Origin: Sphingobacterium humi
GTDB lineage: Bacteria; Bacteroidota; Bacteroidia; Sphingobacteriales; Sphingobacteriaceae
DNA length: 64,000 bases
Direction: 5' to 3'
Assembly (NCBI RefSeq): GCF_009768885.1
Contig: NZ_WSQA01000003.1
Span: forward strand, 248,001-312,000
Shown piece after piece: positions 53,198-62,205 of this stretch (position 1 is the first letter of the stretch; each line of letters opens with the position of its first letter). The notes under the pieces were generated by a model. The model did no database searches, was not told the DNA's origin, and was given only the letters and a program-made list of their open reading frames with translations. The position numbers and the translations under genes are program-made.

Positions 53198-53638
53198 ATG
53201 AAGAAATTAAGCCTACTTATAGCCGCAGGTGCTTTCGTATTTGCTGCTTGTAACCAAACAGCAAAGGACGCAACACAAGAAACCGCTACAGAAGTTACCG
53301 AAGGAACAGATGCCCTTGCTGCAAGTGGCATTATGGAATTTGAGGAAACGGAGTTTAATTTCGGAAAAATTAAAGAAGGCGAGCAGGTTGAGCATGTTTT
53401 TAAATTCAAAAACACAGGAGAAGCCCCAATTGTTGTTGCGCAAGTTTCGGCCAGCTGTGGATGTACCACGCCAACTTATACCAGCACACCGGTAAAACCT
53501 GGCGAAGTAGGCGAGATTACCGTGAAGTTTGACAGCCATGGCCAAGTTGGTCAGCAACAAAAAATAATTACCATTGCTTCCAATGCACAAAAACGTGTAA
53601 CCACGGTGCAGCTAAAGGGAGAAGTGGCCGTTCTATAA
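53198..53638 (+). CDS. DUF1573-domain lipoprotein
   Basis: 146 residues. Lipoprotein signal peptide (lipobox FAAC), a Thr/Glu-rich linker, and a DUF1573 beta-sandwich (EFEETEFNFGKIKEGEQVEHVFKFKNTGEAPIVVAQVSASCGCTTPTYTSTPVKPGEVGEITVKF). The SCGCT motif is the family hallmark. Function of the family is not established. It starts 6 nt after nusB and ends 28 nt before yajC. Confidence 0.92.
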   Translation: MKKLSLLIAAGAFVFAACNQTAKDATQETATEVTEGTDALAASGIMEFEETEFNFGKIKEGEQVEHVFKFKNTGEAPIVVAQVSASCGCTTPTYTSTPVKPGEVGEITVKFDSHGQVGQQQKIITIASNAQKRVTTVQLKGEVAVL

Positions 53639-53666
53639 GTGTAAACAAATAAATTAAAATAATCAG

Positions 53667-53981
53667 ATGATTTCAACTATTTTATTACAAGCAGGAGGCG
53701 GCGGAATGATGCAGTTCCTACCGATTTTACTGATGGTGGTCGTATTCTATTTCTTTATGATCAGACCTCAAATGAAGAAACAGAAAGACCATAAAAAATA
53801 TATCGAAGAATTAGGTGTTAATTCTAAAATCGTGACCACAGCAGGTATTCACGGTAGAATTGTAGAAGTAAGCGATACAACTTTCTTAGTAGATGTAGGT
53901 TCAGGCGTAAAAATTCGTTTCGACAAATCTGCTGTCGCTCTTGATGCTTCTAAAGCAGCTAATGCACAAAAAACTGCCTAA
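53667..53981 (+). CDS. yajC: Preprotein translocase subunit YajC
   Basis: 104 residues. One membrane helix (FLPILLMVVVFYFFMIRPQMKKQKDHKKY), the classic YajC start, followed by a soluble beta domain (NSKIVTTAGIHGRIVEVSDTTFLVDVGSGVKIRFDKSAV). Ancillary subunit of SecDF-YajC. Ends before a long terminator. Confidence 0.95.
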   Translation: MISTILLQAGGGGMMQFLPILLMVVVFYFFMIRPQMKKQKDHKKYIEELGVNSKIVTTAGIHGRIVEVSDTTFLVDVGSGVKIRFDKSAVALDASKAANAQKTA

Positions 53982-53999
53982 GCAAAACTGAATTAAACA

Positions 54000-54048
54000 A
54001 AAAGAGGCCGTATCACAAACTAAAAGTTGATACGGCCTCTTTTTTTTC
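54000..54048 (+). terminator. Rho-independent terminator after yajC
   Basis: Fifteen-bp stem AAAGAGGCCGTATCA/TGATACGGCCTCTTT (54001-54015 and 54028-54042) then a T-run. It nearly matches the rlmF terminator at 54721-54766. Confidence 0.92.
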
Positions 54049-54142
54049 TTGTCACAGTATTCCCCAAGAACTTCACTTGATCCATTGTATAGGTACTACA
54101 GAGTTTCTATTTGTTATTAACACAGTAAATTAAAATCTTCAA

Positions 54143-54358
54143 TTAAGATTTATTTAAGATATCCTTGTCAGGATCAGAATTATTTAGGTTTTTTTTATTA
54201 TAATATTGTAGGGCTACAGTAAATAATAATGAAATGCAAAGCCCTACTAATATCCAACCCTCTTCTTTTTTTGAGTAATTACCATATAGGTGCACATACA
54301 GATTTATACCCAATAAACATCCTGTCAATACTATTGTAATTATTTGTAATATTTTCAT
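54143..54358 (-). CDS. Small orphan two-helix membrane protein
   Basis: 71 residues with two hydrophobic helices (MKILQIITIVLTGCLLGINLYVHLY and GWILVGLCISLLFTVALQYY) joined by a polar loop, and a charged Asn/Asp/Lys-rich tail. I recognise no family. Base composition is strongly AT-rich compared with flanking genes, and it lies alone between two near-identical terminators, so it may be a recent arrival. Confidence 0.5.
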   Translation of the reverse strand: MKILQIITIVLTGCLLGINLYVHLYGNYSKKEEGWILVGLCISLLFTVALQYYNKKNLNNSDPDKDILNKS

Positions 54359-54720
54359 TTTTTATTTAAACTCTATTTTTTCTTCTTCGATTTTTTTATT
54401 ATAACATTTAATTTTTCCCTGTTCTAGTATAGAAATTATTTTAATGTATATAAAATAATAGAAGAATTTATTTTTAATACGTATTAAAATCACAAATTAA
54501 ACAAGCATTTATTTAAAGCATGTAACGTAAAAGTATAAGTTTTATCACTTAGAGTCGTTCCGCATAGAAGCTACTTAAAAACATAAGTATTTAGTGATTT
54601 TTTCAATCCGTTTATATAGATGGTTATTTTAAAAAATTTAAGTAAAAATTATAAAGGTTTTTTTAATCTTAGTCAATCTCCTAATGATTGTAGGTCAATA
54701 AAAACATAAAATATAAACAC
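54359..54720. other. AT-rich gap upstream of the orphan membrane protein
   Basis: About 360 nt of very AT-rich sequence, without reading frames, repeats or a structured RNA I can recognise. It may hold the promoter of the orphan gene. Confidence 0.4.
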
Positions 54721-54766
54721 AAAAAAAGAGGCTGTATCAACTATTTATGATACAGCCTCTTTTTTT
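54721..54766 (-). terminator. Rho-independent terminator after rlmF
   Basis: Nineteen-bp stem AAAAAAAGAGGCTGTATCA/TGATACAGCCTCTTTTTTT (54721-54739 and 54748-54766), active on both strands; the rlmF stop is at 54772. Confidence 0.92.
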
Positions 54767-54771
54767 TATGT

Positions 54772-55650
54772 TTAGCTTAGTTTCCAGGCCAAGATGCGAT
54801 TGATCTTGTTTCCTTGGTTCATGGAAATCACTTGGATGTCTTCCACCTTATGGTATTCCAAAATGGCACGTAAAGGTTTCAAGTTTTCCTTATTGGATAC
54901 CAGCGTGGTACAATAGCCTATTTGCTTCTTAAAAGTAAAGCTATCGTAAATCAACTGGGTAATAAATTTCTTCTCACCGCCTAGCGTCCACAACTCGGTG
55001 GCCAAGCCTTTGTAGTTAGACTCCGCATCGCTGGAGATTCGAAGGTTATGGTTTTTGCGGGCAACACTCTGCGCGTGGTCTTCACTCGATTTGAAGAATG
55101 GCGGATTGCACATAATGGCGTCGTAATATTCACCCGGCAGAATCATATCCTCCAATATTTTCTTCGAGTCATTTTGCTGCCGCAGGCGAATCTGTTTCGC
55201 CAAGTCGGGGTTATCTTTCAATATCCCTTTTGCATTGGTTAAAGAGGGGATATGTGTGTCTGTTCCGGTGAAGGACCAGCCATATTCCTTAACCCCCAGA
55301 ATCGGATAAATTAAGCTAGAACCCGTGCCAATATCTAGAATATGCACTTGTGCACCTTTCTTTTCGCCCAATAAATCGGCCAGGTAATGAATATAATTCA
55401 ATCGTCCCGGTACGGTAGGCACCAAACTATTTGGCAATATGCGCCAACCTTTTATACCATAGGTTGTTTTTAACAAAGCCTTATTCAGGTGAAATACTGC
55501 CTCAGGCTGCGTAAAATCAACCGAAAGTTGGTCGTCGTATAGGTTTAAGAGGTATTTCCGTAAGTCCGGAACATTCTTAGCCAGACGTTCAATATCATAA
55601 GATTGATTGAACTTATTTCTGGGATGTAAATTTTTTGCGTTTTTTTCCAT
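54772..55650 (-). CDS. rlmF: 23S rRNA (adenine(1618)-N(6))-methyltransferase RlmF
   Basis: 292 residues starting MEKNAKNLHPRNKFN. It transfers a methyl group from S-adenosylmethionine to A1618 of 23S rRNA. SAM-binding motif I is VHILDIGTGSSLIYPILG, and motif IV is the N6-adenine catalytic motif AIMCNPPFF. HPRNKFNQSYDIERL and the C-terminus match RlmF. The start at 55650 is preferred over an upstream TTG (55668), which overlaps the predicted promoter -7 element. Confidence 0.9.
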   Translation of the reverse strand: MEKNAKNLHPRNKFNQSYDIERLAKNVPDLRKYLLNLYDDQLSVDFTQPEAVFHLNKALLKTTYGIKGWRILPNSLVPTVPGRLNYIHYLADLLGEKKGAQVHILDIGTGSSLIYPILGVKEYGWSFTGTDTHIPSLTNAKGILKDNPDLAKQIRLRQQNDSKKILEDMILPGEYYDAIMCNPPFFKSSEDHAQSVARKNHNLRISSDAESNYKGLATELWTLGGEKKFITQLIYDSFTFKKQIGYCTTLVSNKENLKPLRAILEYHKVEDIQVISMNQGNKINRILAWKLS

Positions 55651-55665
55651 TAATTTTATAACGTT

Positions 55666-55673
55666 CAAAGATA
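55666..55673 (-). promoter_or_regulatory. Probable -7 promoter element of rlmF
   Basis: TATCTTTG on the minus strand, 15 nt before the rlmF start at 55650. Confidence 0.55.
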
Positions 55674-55684
55674 CCTATTAATAA

Positions 55685-57286
55685 ATGATTGAATCTAATA
55701 TTTTGTTGGTCATGCTCTTATTTTTCTTCATGGCCATGTTATTTGTCTTAAGTCAGCGCATCAAAGTATCCTATCCTATCCTCTTAGTGGTGGGAGGATT
55801 ACTTATTTCCTTGATTCCGGGCATCCCTGAAATTAGCATCAATCCCGATATTGTTTTCCTGATCTTCCTGCCACCCTTACTCTTTGAAGCCGCTTGGTAT
55901 ACCTCATGGAACAGCTTCTGGCGCTATAAACGCTCCATCATGATTATGGGATTCGGATTGGTGTTTGTCACTTCCATGGCCGTGGCCTTTCTTTCTGTGC
56001 ATATTATTCCTGGCTTTACCTTAGCCTTAGGCTTTCTTTTAGGCGGTATTATCTCACCGCCCGATGCGGTGGCCGCGACCTCGGTGTTGAAGGATGTCGA
56101 CATGCCAAAACGCGGAATTACCCTGTTAGAAGGGGAGAGCCTGGTGAACGATGCGGCATCCCTTACGGTATTTCGACTAGCCTTGGCTGTGATAATTACC
56201 GGAAGTTTTGAACCTCAAGCTGCCATATTCGATTTCTTTATGCTGGCCATCATGGGCATCTTTGTCGGCCTTGTTATCGGGCATATCCTCTATATATTCC
56301 TTAAATACATCGCCAAGGCTTCCAGTATTACCACGCCAATTACCTTAATTGCGCCTTATATCATGTATATCGTGGCCGAGCATTTTGAATGGTCGGGCGT
56401 ATTAGCCGTCGTCGCCGGTGGATTGTTTCTGTCCTTCCGCGCGAAGGATTATATGGATTACCATACCCGCATTCAAACCCGCGAGGTATGGGATACCGTA
56501 GGCTTTCTCCTCAACGGCTTTGTATTTATATTAATCGGATTGGAACTGCCGATTATTATTGAAGGCATTGAAGATGTATCCATGGAATGGGCCATTCAGA
56601 TGGCCTTGGCCATTACCGCCCTGATTATCGTTTTACGCATTGTATTTATCTACGCCTCAGCCTTTATTCCACGGATGATGTTTCGTAGCATCCGTACAAA
56701 TGAAAAGAATCCAGGCTGGAAGCTGCCCCTCATCATCGGTTGGGCAGGGATGCGCGGGGTTGTTTCTCTGGCCTCGGCTTTAGCTATTCCCCTTAGCCTC
56801 AGTGATGGCTCGGCCTTCCCACACCGAAACCTGATCTTGTTTATTACATTCGTAGTCATCTTAATCACCCTAGTGCTGCAGGGGCTCACCCTGCCTTGGG
56901 TAATCAAAGCCTTAAAGCTTCGCGGCAACTCCGAGGAGATCCCTCGGGAGGTGCAGATTGAAGCCATCCGCTATCGCCTGGCCCGAGAGGGGATGAAGAT
57001 GGTCGAATCCAAATACGAAAAAGAACTGCGCGAAAGCTTTACGGTAAAAGCGATCTATACCCAAATGAAACGCCGCCTGGATACCTCCGCCTCCACCATC
57101 GACGAGGAGTCCAAAATCCGTATTGCCAACGAAAAAGAACTCTATAAACGCATTACCCAAGATGTGATCAATACCCGCCGCAAAACCCTATACGCCATGC
57201 TCGGCGAAAAGAAATACGATGATAGTGTTTTGCGGGAGTTAGAGCATACGCTAGATTTGGAAGAATCGAGGTTGCATAGGAATTAG
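55685..57286 (+). CDS. Na+/H+ antiporter, CPA1 family
   Basis: 533-residue cation:proton antiporter with about 12 helices, then a cytoplasmic helical C-terminus (from about residue 415). CPA1/NHE-like motifs: FLPPLLFEAAW, GFLLGGIISPPDAVAATSVL, LLEGESLVNDAASLTVFRLALA (Asn-Asp ion-binding pair) and GWAGMRGVVSLASALAIP. It exchanges Na+ or K+ for H+ at the inner membrane, for pH and salt balance. It is divergent from rlmF with a 34-nt gap and is followed by the large repeat-rich gap. Confidence 0.92.
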   Translation: MIESNILLVMLLFFFMAMLFVLSQRIKVSYPILLVVGGLLISLIPGIPEISINPDIVFLIFLPPLLFEAAWYTSWNSFWRYKRSIMIMGFGLVFVTSMAVAFLSVHIIPGFTLALGFLLGGIISPPDAVAATSVLKDVDMPKRGITLLEGESLVNDAASLTVFRLALAVIITGSFEPQAAIFDFFMLAIMGIFVGLVIGHILYIFLKYIAKASSITTPITLIAPYIMYIVAEHFEWSGVLAVVAGGLFLSFRAKDYMDYHTRIQTREVWDTVGFLLNGFVFILIGLELPIIIEGIEDVSMEWAIQMALAITALIIVLRIVFIYASAFIPRMMFRSIRTNEKNPGWKLPLIIGWAGMRGVVSLASALAIPLSLSDGSAFPHRNLILFITFVVILITLVLQGLTLPWVIKALKLRGNSEEIPREVQIEAIRYRLAREGMKMVESKYEKELRESFTVKAIYTQMKRRLDTSASTIDEESKIRIANEKELYKRITQDVINTRRKTLYAMLGEKKYDDSVLRELEHTLDLEESRLHRN

Positions 57287-58010
57287 GGAAGGCTGTGTCA
57301 TCGTGAGTATTTAGTATTTAGTAGTTAGTATTTAGAGCGTGGTGCCATCGTTTTTGTCATCATTTTGTCACCATTTTGTCATGATGAGGAGGGTAAAATG
57401 TTTGCAAAATTATTGGAAGGTGATGACATTAAGTAGCATTGCTTGTTAAGCATTGCTTCCAAACTACGGCACGCTATGCTGGTAAACTGCGGCCCGCTTT
57501 GTGTCGCGTTGTGGCCAGGGTTGTCATGGTGAGCGGAGTCGAACCATTGGTACGTCAATGCAAACCAAAATACATAACCACCTTATTTACAGTGTTTTGT
57601 AGAAAAATGTCATTGGTAGCGGAGTCGAACCACGAACGACTGGTACGTCAATGCAATCAACCAAACAACCCACCTGTACTAACAAAGCATTACAAAAACA
57701 TGTTATTGGTAGCTGTGTCAAACTAATGGTACGTCAATGCAATCAGTAAACACAGTTTTCTCCGCTAGCAATTTTGGTCTCATATAAGATGTTGACAGTA
57801 AGTGTGTTAACCATTTTTGATTGCATTGACGTACTAGTCGTTCGTGGTTCGACTCCGCTCACCATGACAATTCCATGACAAATCGAAAAACAACGGCTGA
57901 ATACGCCATACTCTAACTACTAAATACTCCATACTAAATACTTTTCACTTCCTTTTCTCACCCCTTTCACTCCCCTTTCAAACCCCTTTGCAAAGGGGAG
58001 AGCAACGCTT
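57287..58010. repeat. Intergenic repeat island 3
   Basis: About 720 nt without a supported gene. Order: TAGTATTTAG repeats (57309-57334, plus); REP-like elements at 57532-57562, 57608-57655 and 57701-57741 (plus; the first is short and the last degenerate); one inverted REP-like element at 57822-57869; inverted TAGTATTTAG repeats (about 57908-57945); GAAAGGGG repeats and the palindrome CCCCTTTGCAAAGGGG (57982-57997). The TAGTATTTAG blocks at both ends form an inverted pair around the REP-like cluster. Confidence 0.82.
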
Positions 58011-58246
58011 CTCAAACGTTACAACAAAGCTTCATAAAAAATCTTCATTAACTTCAACGTAAAAGCATTATTACCTAAAAGTTAACTGTAGGTAACTATG
58101 CACCTTCGGTAACTCCTATTGCAATACCTTCCGATTGCACGTATATTTAGGCTGTACAATGAATATTTTATTCCATTAAATACTTACAATTATTTTAGAT
58201 TGCACACTTCATGTTGATAAAACGAAAGTTTTTAAAATGAAAATCG
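58011..58246. other. Gap between repeat island 3 and orphan terminator
   Basis: AT-rich sequence without a supported reading frame. TATATTTA at about 58143-58150 is one base from the -7 consensus and could start a short transcript that ends at the terminator at 58247-58274. Confidence 0.3.
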
Positions 58247-58278
58247 AAAATAGCTGCCACAAGGCAGCTATTTTTTTT
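58247..58278 (+). terminator. Orphan rho-independent terminator
   Basis: Twelve-bp stem AAAATAGCTGCC/GGCAGCTATTTT (58247-58258 and 58263-58274), loop ACAA, then a run of T. It points along the plus strand, but no plus-strand gene lies close upstream; the antiporter stop is 960 nt away. Confidence 0.82.
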
Positions 58279-58306
58279 GGGGGAAATATAAAAGGGAGGA
58301 AATAAA

Positions 58307-58338
58307 AAAGTCCTGCAGGCTAATACCTGCAGGACTTT
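58307..58338 (-). terminator. Rho-independent terminator after purL
   Basis: Thirteen-bp stem AAAGTCCTGCAGG/CCTGCAGGACTTT (58307-58319 and 58326-58338) followed on the minus strand by TTT; purL stops at 58362. Confidence 0.88.
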
Positions 58339-58361
58339 CTATTATATTACGTTATTCCAAC

Positions 58362-61300
58362 TTATTTCGATTGGTTTTCTATCCACTTACGGGCATTCAC
58401 GAAGGCTTCTAACCAAGGACTTACCTCGTCTTGGCGACCTTTGGGATAATTCGCCCAGTTCCATTGGAAGATGGAACGCTCGATGTGTGGCATGGTCACT
58501 AAGTGACGACCGGTTTTATCACACATCATGGCTGTGTTAAAGGCAGAGCCGTTCGGGTTATGTGGATACTCTTGGTAGCCATACTTCGCTACAATCTGGT
58601 ATTGATCTTCTGCGTATGGTAAGTTGAATTTACCTTCGCCGTGCGATATCCAAACCCCTAATGTGCTACCAGCAAGGGTAGAAAGCATGATGGAGTTGTT
58701 TTCTTGCACTTTTACCGATACGAAGTTTGATTCGTGTTTTTGGGAAGTATTGTGCCCCATTTTACCATGAACTTCATGATCTGGGTTAATTAACTCCAAT
58801 TCCATAAACAATTGACAACCATTACAGATCCCTACGGATAGGGTATCTGGACGGGCGAAGAAGTTTTCCAAGGCGTTTTTAGCTTTCTCATTGTATAAGA
58901 AGGCGCCCGCCCATCCTTTTGCCGATCCTAAAACGTCGGAATTGGAGAAGCCACCTACGGCACCAATAAATTGGATATCTTCCAGGGTTTCGCGACCTGA
59001 AATTAAGTCTGTCATGTGCACATCCTTCACATCGAAGCCGGCAAGGTACATGGCGTTGGCCATTTCACGTTCCGAGTTCGATCCTTTTTCGCGGATGATG
59101 GCGGCCTTCGGTCTAGGTTTGCTGGCGTCGATTTGTGGTTTTTTACCATCAAAATGGGCCGGCAGGTTAAACTGCAAAGGCTGGTTTTTATAGTTTTGGA
59201 AACGCGCATCGGCGGTTCCGTTTTTCGATTGTTTCTGATCAAGCAAGTACGAGGTTTTATACCAGGTGTCACGTGTTTCAGCTACATCGAAGCTAAAGCT
59301 ATCGTTTTGATTTTTGATGCTTACTGTAGTTCCAGCAATGGCTTGTCCGATTTTCACAGCGTCAATTTGCGCATCAGCCATGAATTTCTCGAAGCTGCTA
59401 TCGTCTTTAGCTTGCAAAATCACCGCAATATTCTCATTGAATAGGGCTTTAACCGTATCAGCCTCGTTTAGGGCAGATAGGTCGTAGTTTGCAGCAAGGT
59501 TTACATCGGCAAAGCACATCTCCAATAAGCTGGTGATTAATCCACCGGAACCTACATCATGTCCTGCAGCAATCTGTCCGTCTACAACCAATTCTTGAAT
59601 GCTGTTGAAGGCATTAGCGAAGTAATTGGCATCTTTAACGGTAGGGACTTCTGAACCAATTTTATTGTTTACCTGCGCAAAGGAAGAGCCACCTAATTTG
59701 AAGCAATCTTTGGATAGGTTGATGTAGTAAATAGAGCCTGCATCTTTTTGTAAAACAGGTTCTACCACTTTATTGATATCGGTACAGTTTCCTGCGGCCG
59801 AGATAATTACCGTACCTGGCGCAATCACGTTTTCACCATTCGGGTATTTTTGTTTCATCGACAAGGAGTCTTTTCCTGTCGGGATATTAATACCTAAGGC
59901 AATAGCAAAGTCTGAACAACCTTTTACTGCTTGGTATAGGCGTGCATCTTCACCCTCGTTGTTACATGCCCACATCCAGTTGGCTGAAAGGGATACCCCT
60001 TGTAAGCCTTGCTGAATAGGTGCAAATACCAAGTTGGATAAGGATTCGGCGATGGCGTTTCTAGAGCCTGCAACCGGATCGACTAATGCTGTTAATGGCG
60101 AATGCCCTACGGTAGTGGCAATACCTTCTTTCGATTTATAATCTAAGGCCATGACACCTACGTTGTTCAACGGTAATTGCAATGGACCTACACATTGTTG
60201 CTTAGCTACACGACCACCCACACAACGGTCTACCTTATTGGTTAACCAGTCTTTCGCTGCTACAGCTTCCAGTTGTAACACCTGGTTCAAGTAAGCTGGA
60301 ACCTCAGACACTTGGTAAGTTAAGTCGGAATAGTTACGTGTCAGCTTTTTGTCGTTCATCACAGTCTTCGGTGAAGAGCCAAAGAAATCTGCCAAGGCAT
60401 AGTCCATTGGTTTTTCGCCAGTACTTTCCGATTGGAAGGTGAAGCGGTGATCGTTCGTTACGTCGCCTACGGCATACATTGGTGCACGCTCGCGATCGGC
60501 AACGGCTTTTAATTTTTCAATATCGGCTTCTGCAATCACCAAGCCCATACGTTCTTGAGACTCATTTCCGATAATCTCTTTTGCAGAAAGAGTAGGGTCG
60601 CCTACAGGCAGTTTATCTAAATCAATTAAACCACCGGTGTCTTCCACCAATTCTGATAAACAGTTTAAGTGTCCACCTGCACCATGGTCGTGGATGGAAA
60701 CAATAGGGTTATGATTTGACTCTACAAATGCGCGGATGGCATTTGCGGCACGTTTTTGCATTTCCGGGTTAGAACGTTGGATGGCATTCAATTCAATACC
60801 TGATCCGAAAGCTCCGGTATCGGCAGAAGATACGGCTGCACCACCCATACCAATACGGTAGTTTTCACCACCTAGGATAACAATTTTATCGCCAGCTTCG
60901 GGTTTATGCTTTTTGGCCTGGTCTAATTTACCATAACCAATACCGCCTGCTTGCATAATCACTTTGTCGTAACCTAATTTACGGCCATCTTCTTCATGCT
61001 CGAAAGTTAATACCGATCCGGTGATCAATGGCTGTCCGAATTTGTTACCAAAGTCGGATGCTCCGTTGGAAGCTTTAATCAGGATATCCATTGGTGTTTG
61101 GTATAACCATTTACGTTCTTCCATCCCTTTTTCCCATGGTCTGTCGGCCAAGAGGCGAGAGTAGGCCGTCATGTAGATGGCTGTACCTGCCAAAGGCAAA
61201 GAACCCTGACCGCCAGCAAGGCGATCGCGGATTTCCCCTCCAGAACCTGTTGCAGCGCCAGAGAAAGGCTCTACTGTTGTCGGGAAGTTATGGGTTTCCG

Positions 61301-62036
61301 CTTTTAAGGAAATAACAGAATCAAACTCTTTTTCTTCGTAGAAATCAGGCTGATCGGCAGATTTGGGAGCAAATTGGGTAACGCGCGGGCCTTTTACAAA
61401 GGCTACGTTATCTTTATAGGCAGAAACAATGCCATTTGGGTTTGTTTCCGAGGTTTTCTTAATCAATTTAAAGAGTGAAGTCGGTTGTTCTTCACCATCG
61501 ATCACAAAGGTACCATTGAAAATCTTGTGACGGCAGTGCTCGGAATTCGCTTGCGAGAAAGCAAAGACTTCAGAGTCAGTCAGCTTGCGTCCAATTTTGT
61601 CGGCAAGGGCATTGAGGTAATCCACTTCTTCAGGGCTTAATGCTAAGCCTTCGGATTGGTTGTAGGCCGCGATATCATCGATGGCTAAAATAGGCTCCGG
61701 GCTAATGTTGATGGTATACATGTCCTGCGTTAGGGCGCTGTATTTTTGCGAAATCATCGGGTCGAAATCCGTGAATTCGGCACTTACCGGCTGAAACTCT
61801 TCGATACGAATTAACCCTTCAATCCCCATGTTTTGGGTAATTTCTACGGCGTTGGTACTCCATGGCGTTACCATGGCAGCGCGTGGGCCTACATAGTAAT
61901 CGTTTAAAGCTTGTTCGTTGAGTTTTGTAGCATTGCCAAAAAGCCAGTTTAGTTTGGAGATATCTTCGGTAGATAAATCTTTTTGGGTTTGAACAGCATA
62001 TACACTGTTCGATTGGTTCACGAAGAAATGAATCAT
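58362..62036 (-). CDS. purL: Phosphoribosylformylglycinamidine synthase, large single-chain form
   Basis: 1224-residue enzyme of de novo purine synthesis that converts FGAR, ATP and glutamine to FGAM. In order: a PurS-like N-terminal domain, a linker with SPEEVDYLNALADKIGRKLTDSEVFAFSQANSEHCRHKIFNG, two AIR-synthase-like halves (KAETHNFPTTVEPFSGAATGSGGEIRD; GGGRVAKQQ and SAGNCTD regions), and a C-terminal glutamine amidotransferase domain with nucleophile Cys in VGICNGCQLF and PHIERSIFQWNWANYP. This is the long PurL type of proteobacteria and Bacteroidota, not the split PurLQS type. Single gene with its own promoter and terminator. Confidence 0.97.
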   Translation of the reverse strand: MIHFFVNQSNSVYAVQTQKDLSTEDISKLNWLFGNATKLNEQALNDYYVGPRAAMVTPWSTNAVEITQNMGIEGLIRIEEFQPVSAEFTDFDPMISQKYSALTQDMYTINISPEPILAIDDIAAYNQSEGLALSPEEVDYLNALADKIGRKLTDSEVFAFSQANSEHCRHKIFNGTFVIDGEEQPTSLFKLIKKTSETNPNGIVSAYKDNVAFVKGPRVTQFAPKSADQPDFYEEKEFDSVISLKAETHNFPTTVEPFSGAATGSGGEIRDRLAGGQGSLPLAGTAIYMTAYSRLLADRPWEKGMEERKWLYQTPMDILIKASNGASDFGNKFGQPLITGSVLTFEHEEDGRKLGYDKVIMQAGGIGYGKLDQAKKHKPEAGDKIVILGGENYRIGMGGAAVSSADTGAFGSGIELNAIQRSNPEMQKRAANAIRAFVESNHNPIVSIHDHGAGGHLNCLSELVEDTGGLIDLDKLPVGDPTLSAKEIIGNESQERMGLVIAEADIEKLKAVADRERAPMYAVGDVTNDHRFTFQSESTGEKPMDYALADFFGSSPKTVMNDKKLTRNYSDLTYQVSEVPAYLNQVLQLEAVAAKDWLTNKVDRCVGGRVAKQQCVGPLQLPLNNVGVMALDYKSKEGIATTVGHSPLTALVDPVAGSRNAIAESLSNLVFAPIQQGLQGVSLSANWMWACNNEGEDARLYQAVKGCSDFAIALGINIPTGKDSLSMKQKYPNGENVIAPGTVIISAAGNCTDINKVVEPVLQKDAGSIYYINLSKDCFKLGGSSFAQVNNKIGSEVPTVKDANYFANAFNSIQELVVDGQIAAGHDVGSGGLITSLLEMCFADVNLAANYDLSALNEADTVKALFNENIAVILQAKDDSSFEKFMADAQIDAVKIGQAIAGTTVSIKNQNDSFSFDVAETRDTWYKTSYLLDQKQSKNGTADARFQNYKNQPLQFNLPAHFDGKKPQIDASKPRPKAAIIREKGSNSEREMANAMYLAGFDVKDVHMTDLISGRETLEDIQFIGAVGGFSNSDVLGSAKGWAGAFLYNEKAKNALENFFARPDTLSVGICNGCQLFMELELINPDHEVHGKMGHNTSQKHESNFVSVKVQENNSIMLSTLAGSTLGVWISHGEGKFNLPYAEDQYQIVAKYGYQEYPHNPNGSAFNTAMMCDKTGRHLVTMPHIERSIFQWNWANYPKGRQDEVSPWLEAFVNARKWIENQSK

Positions 62037-62073
62037 TATTAAAGTGAATTTTTAACGTCCTTCAATTAAAGCA

Positions 62074-62081
62074 CAAAGTTA
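62074..62081 (-). promoter_or_regulatory. Probable -7 promoter element of purL
   Basis: TAACTTTG on the minus strand, 37 nt before the purL start at 62036. Confidence 0.5.
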
Positions 62082-62193
62082 CGTATTATTTTAACAATAA
62101 GTTCCTAGGGAAAGTCATCTTTTTACCTTGAAATGCTTTTTTTCACGGCAACAGCCCCCCTGGGGCGGGATGGGATTTTTAGCAACAAAATAG

Positions 62194-62201
62194 TACATTT
62201 G
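62194..62201 (+). promoter_or_regulatory. Probable -7 promoter element of the YbbR-like gene, leaderless
   Basis: TACATTTG ends 4 nt before the ATG at 62206. Transcription would then start at about the A of the start codon. Confidence 0.4.
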
Positions 62202-62205
62202 TAGC

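Noticed and set aside
55651-55668. TTG start for rlmF at 55668
   Set aside because: It lies on the TATCTTTG promoter element; the ATG at 55650 begins the normal RlmF N-terminus.
57439-57726. 95-codon open frame in repeat island 3
   Set aside because: It is built from REP-like repeat units (repeated LVRQCN segments) and is unlikely to be a gene.
57532-57869. CRISPR array in island 3
   Set aside because: Repeat units are imperfect, change orientation and have related rather than unique spacers; no cas genes are near.
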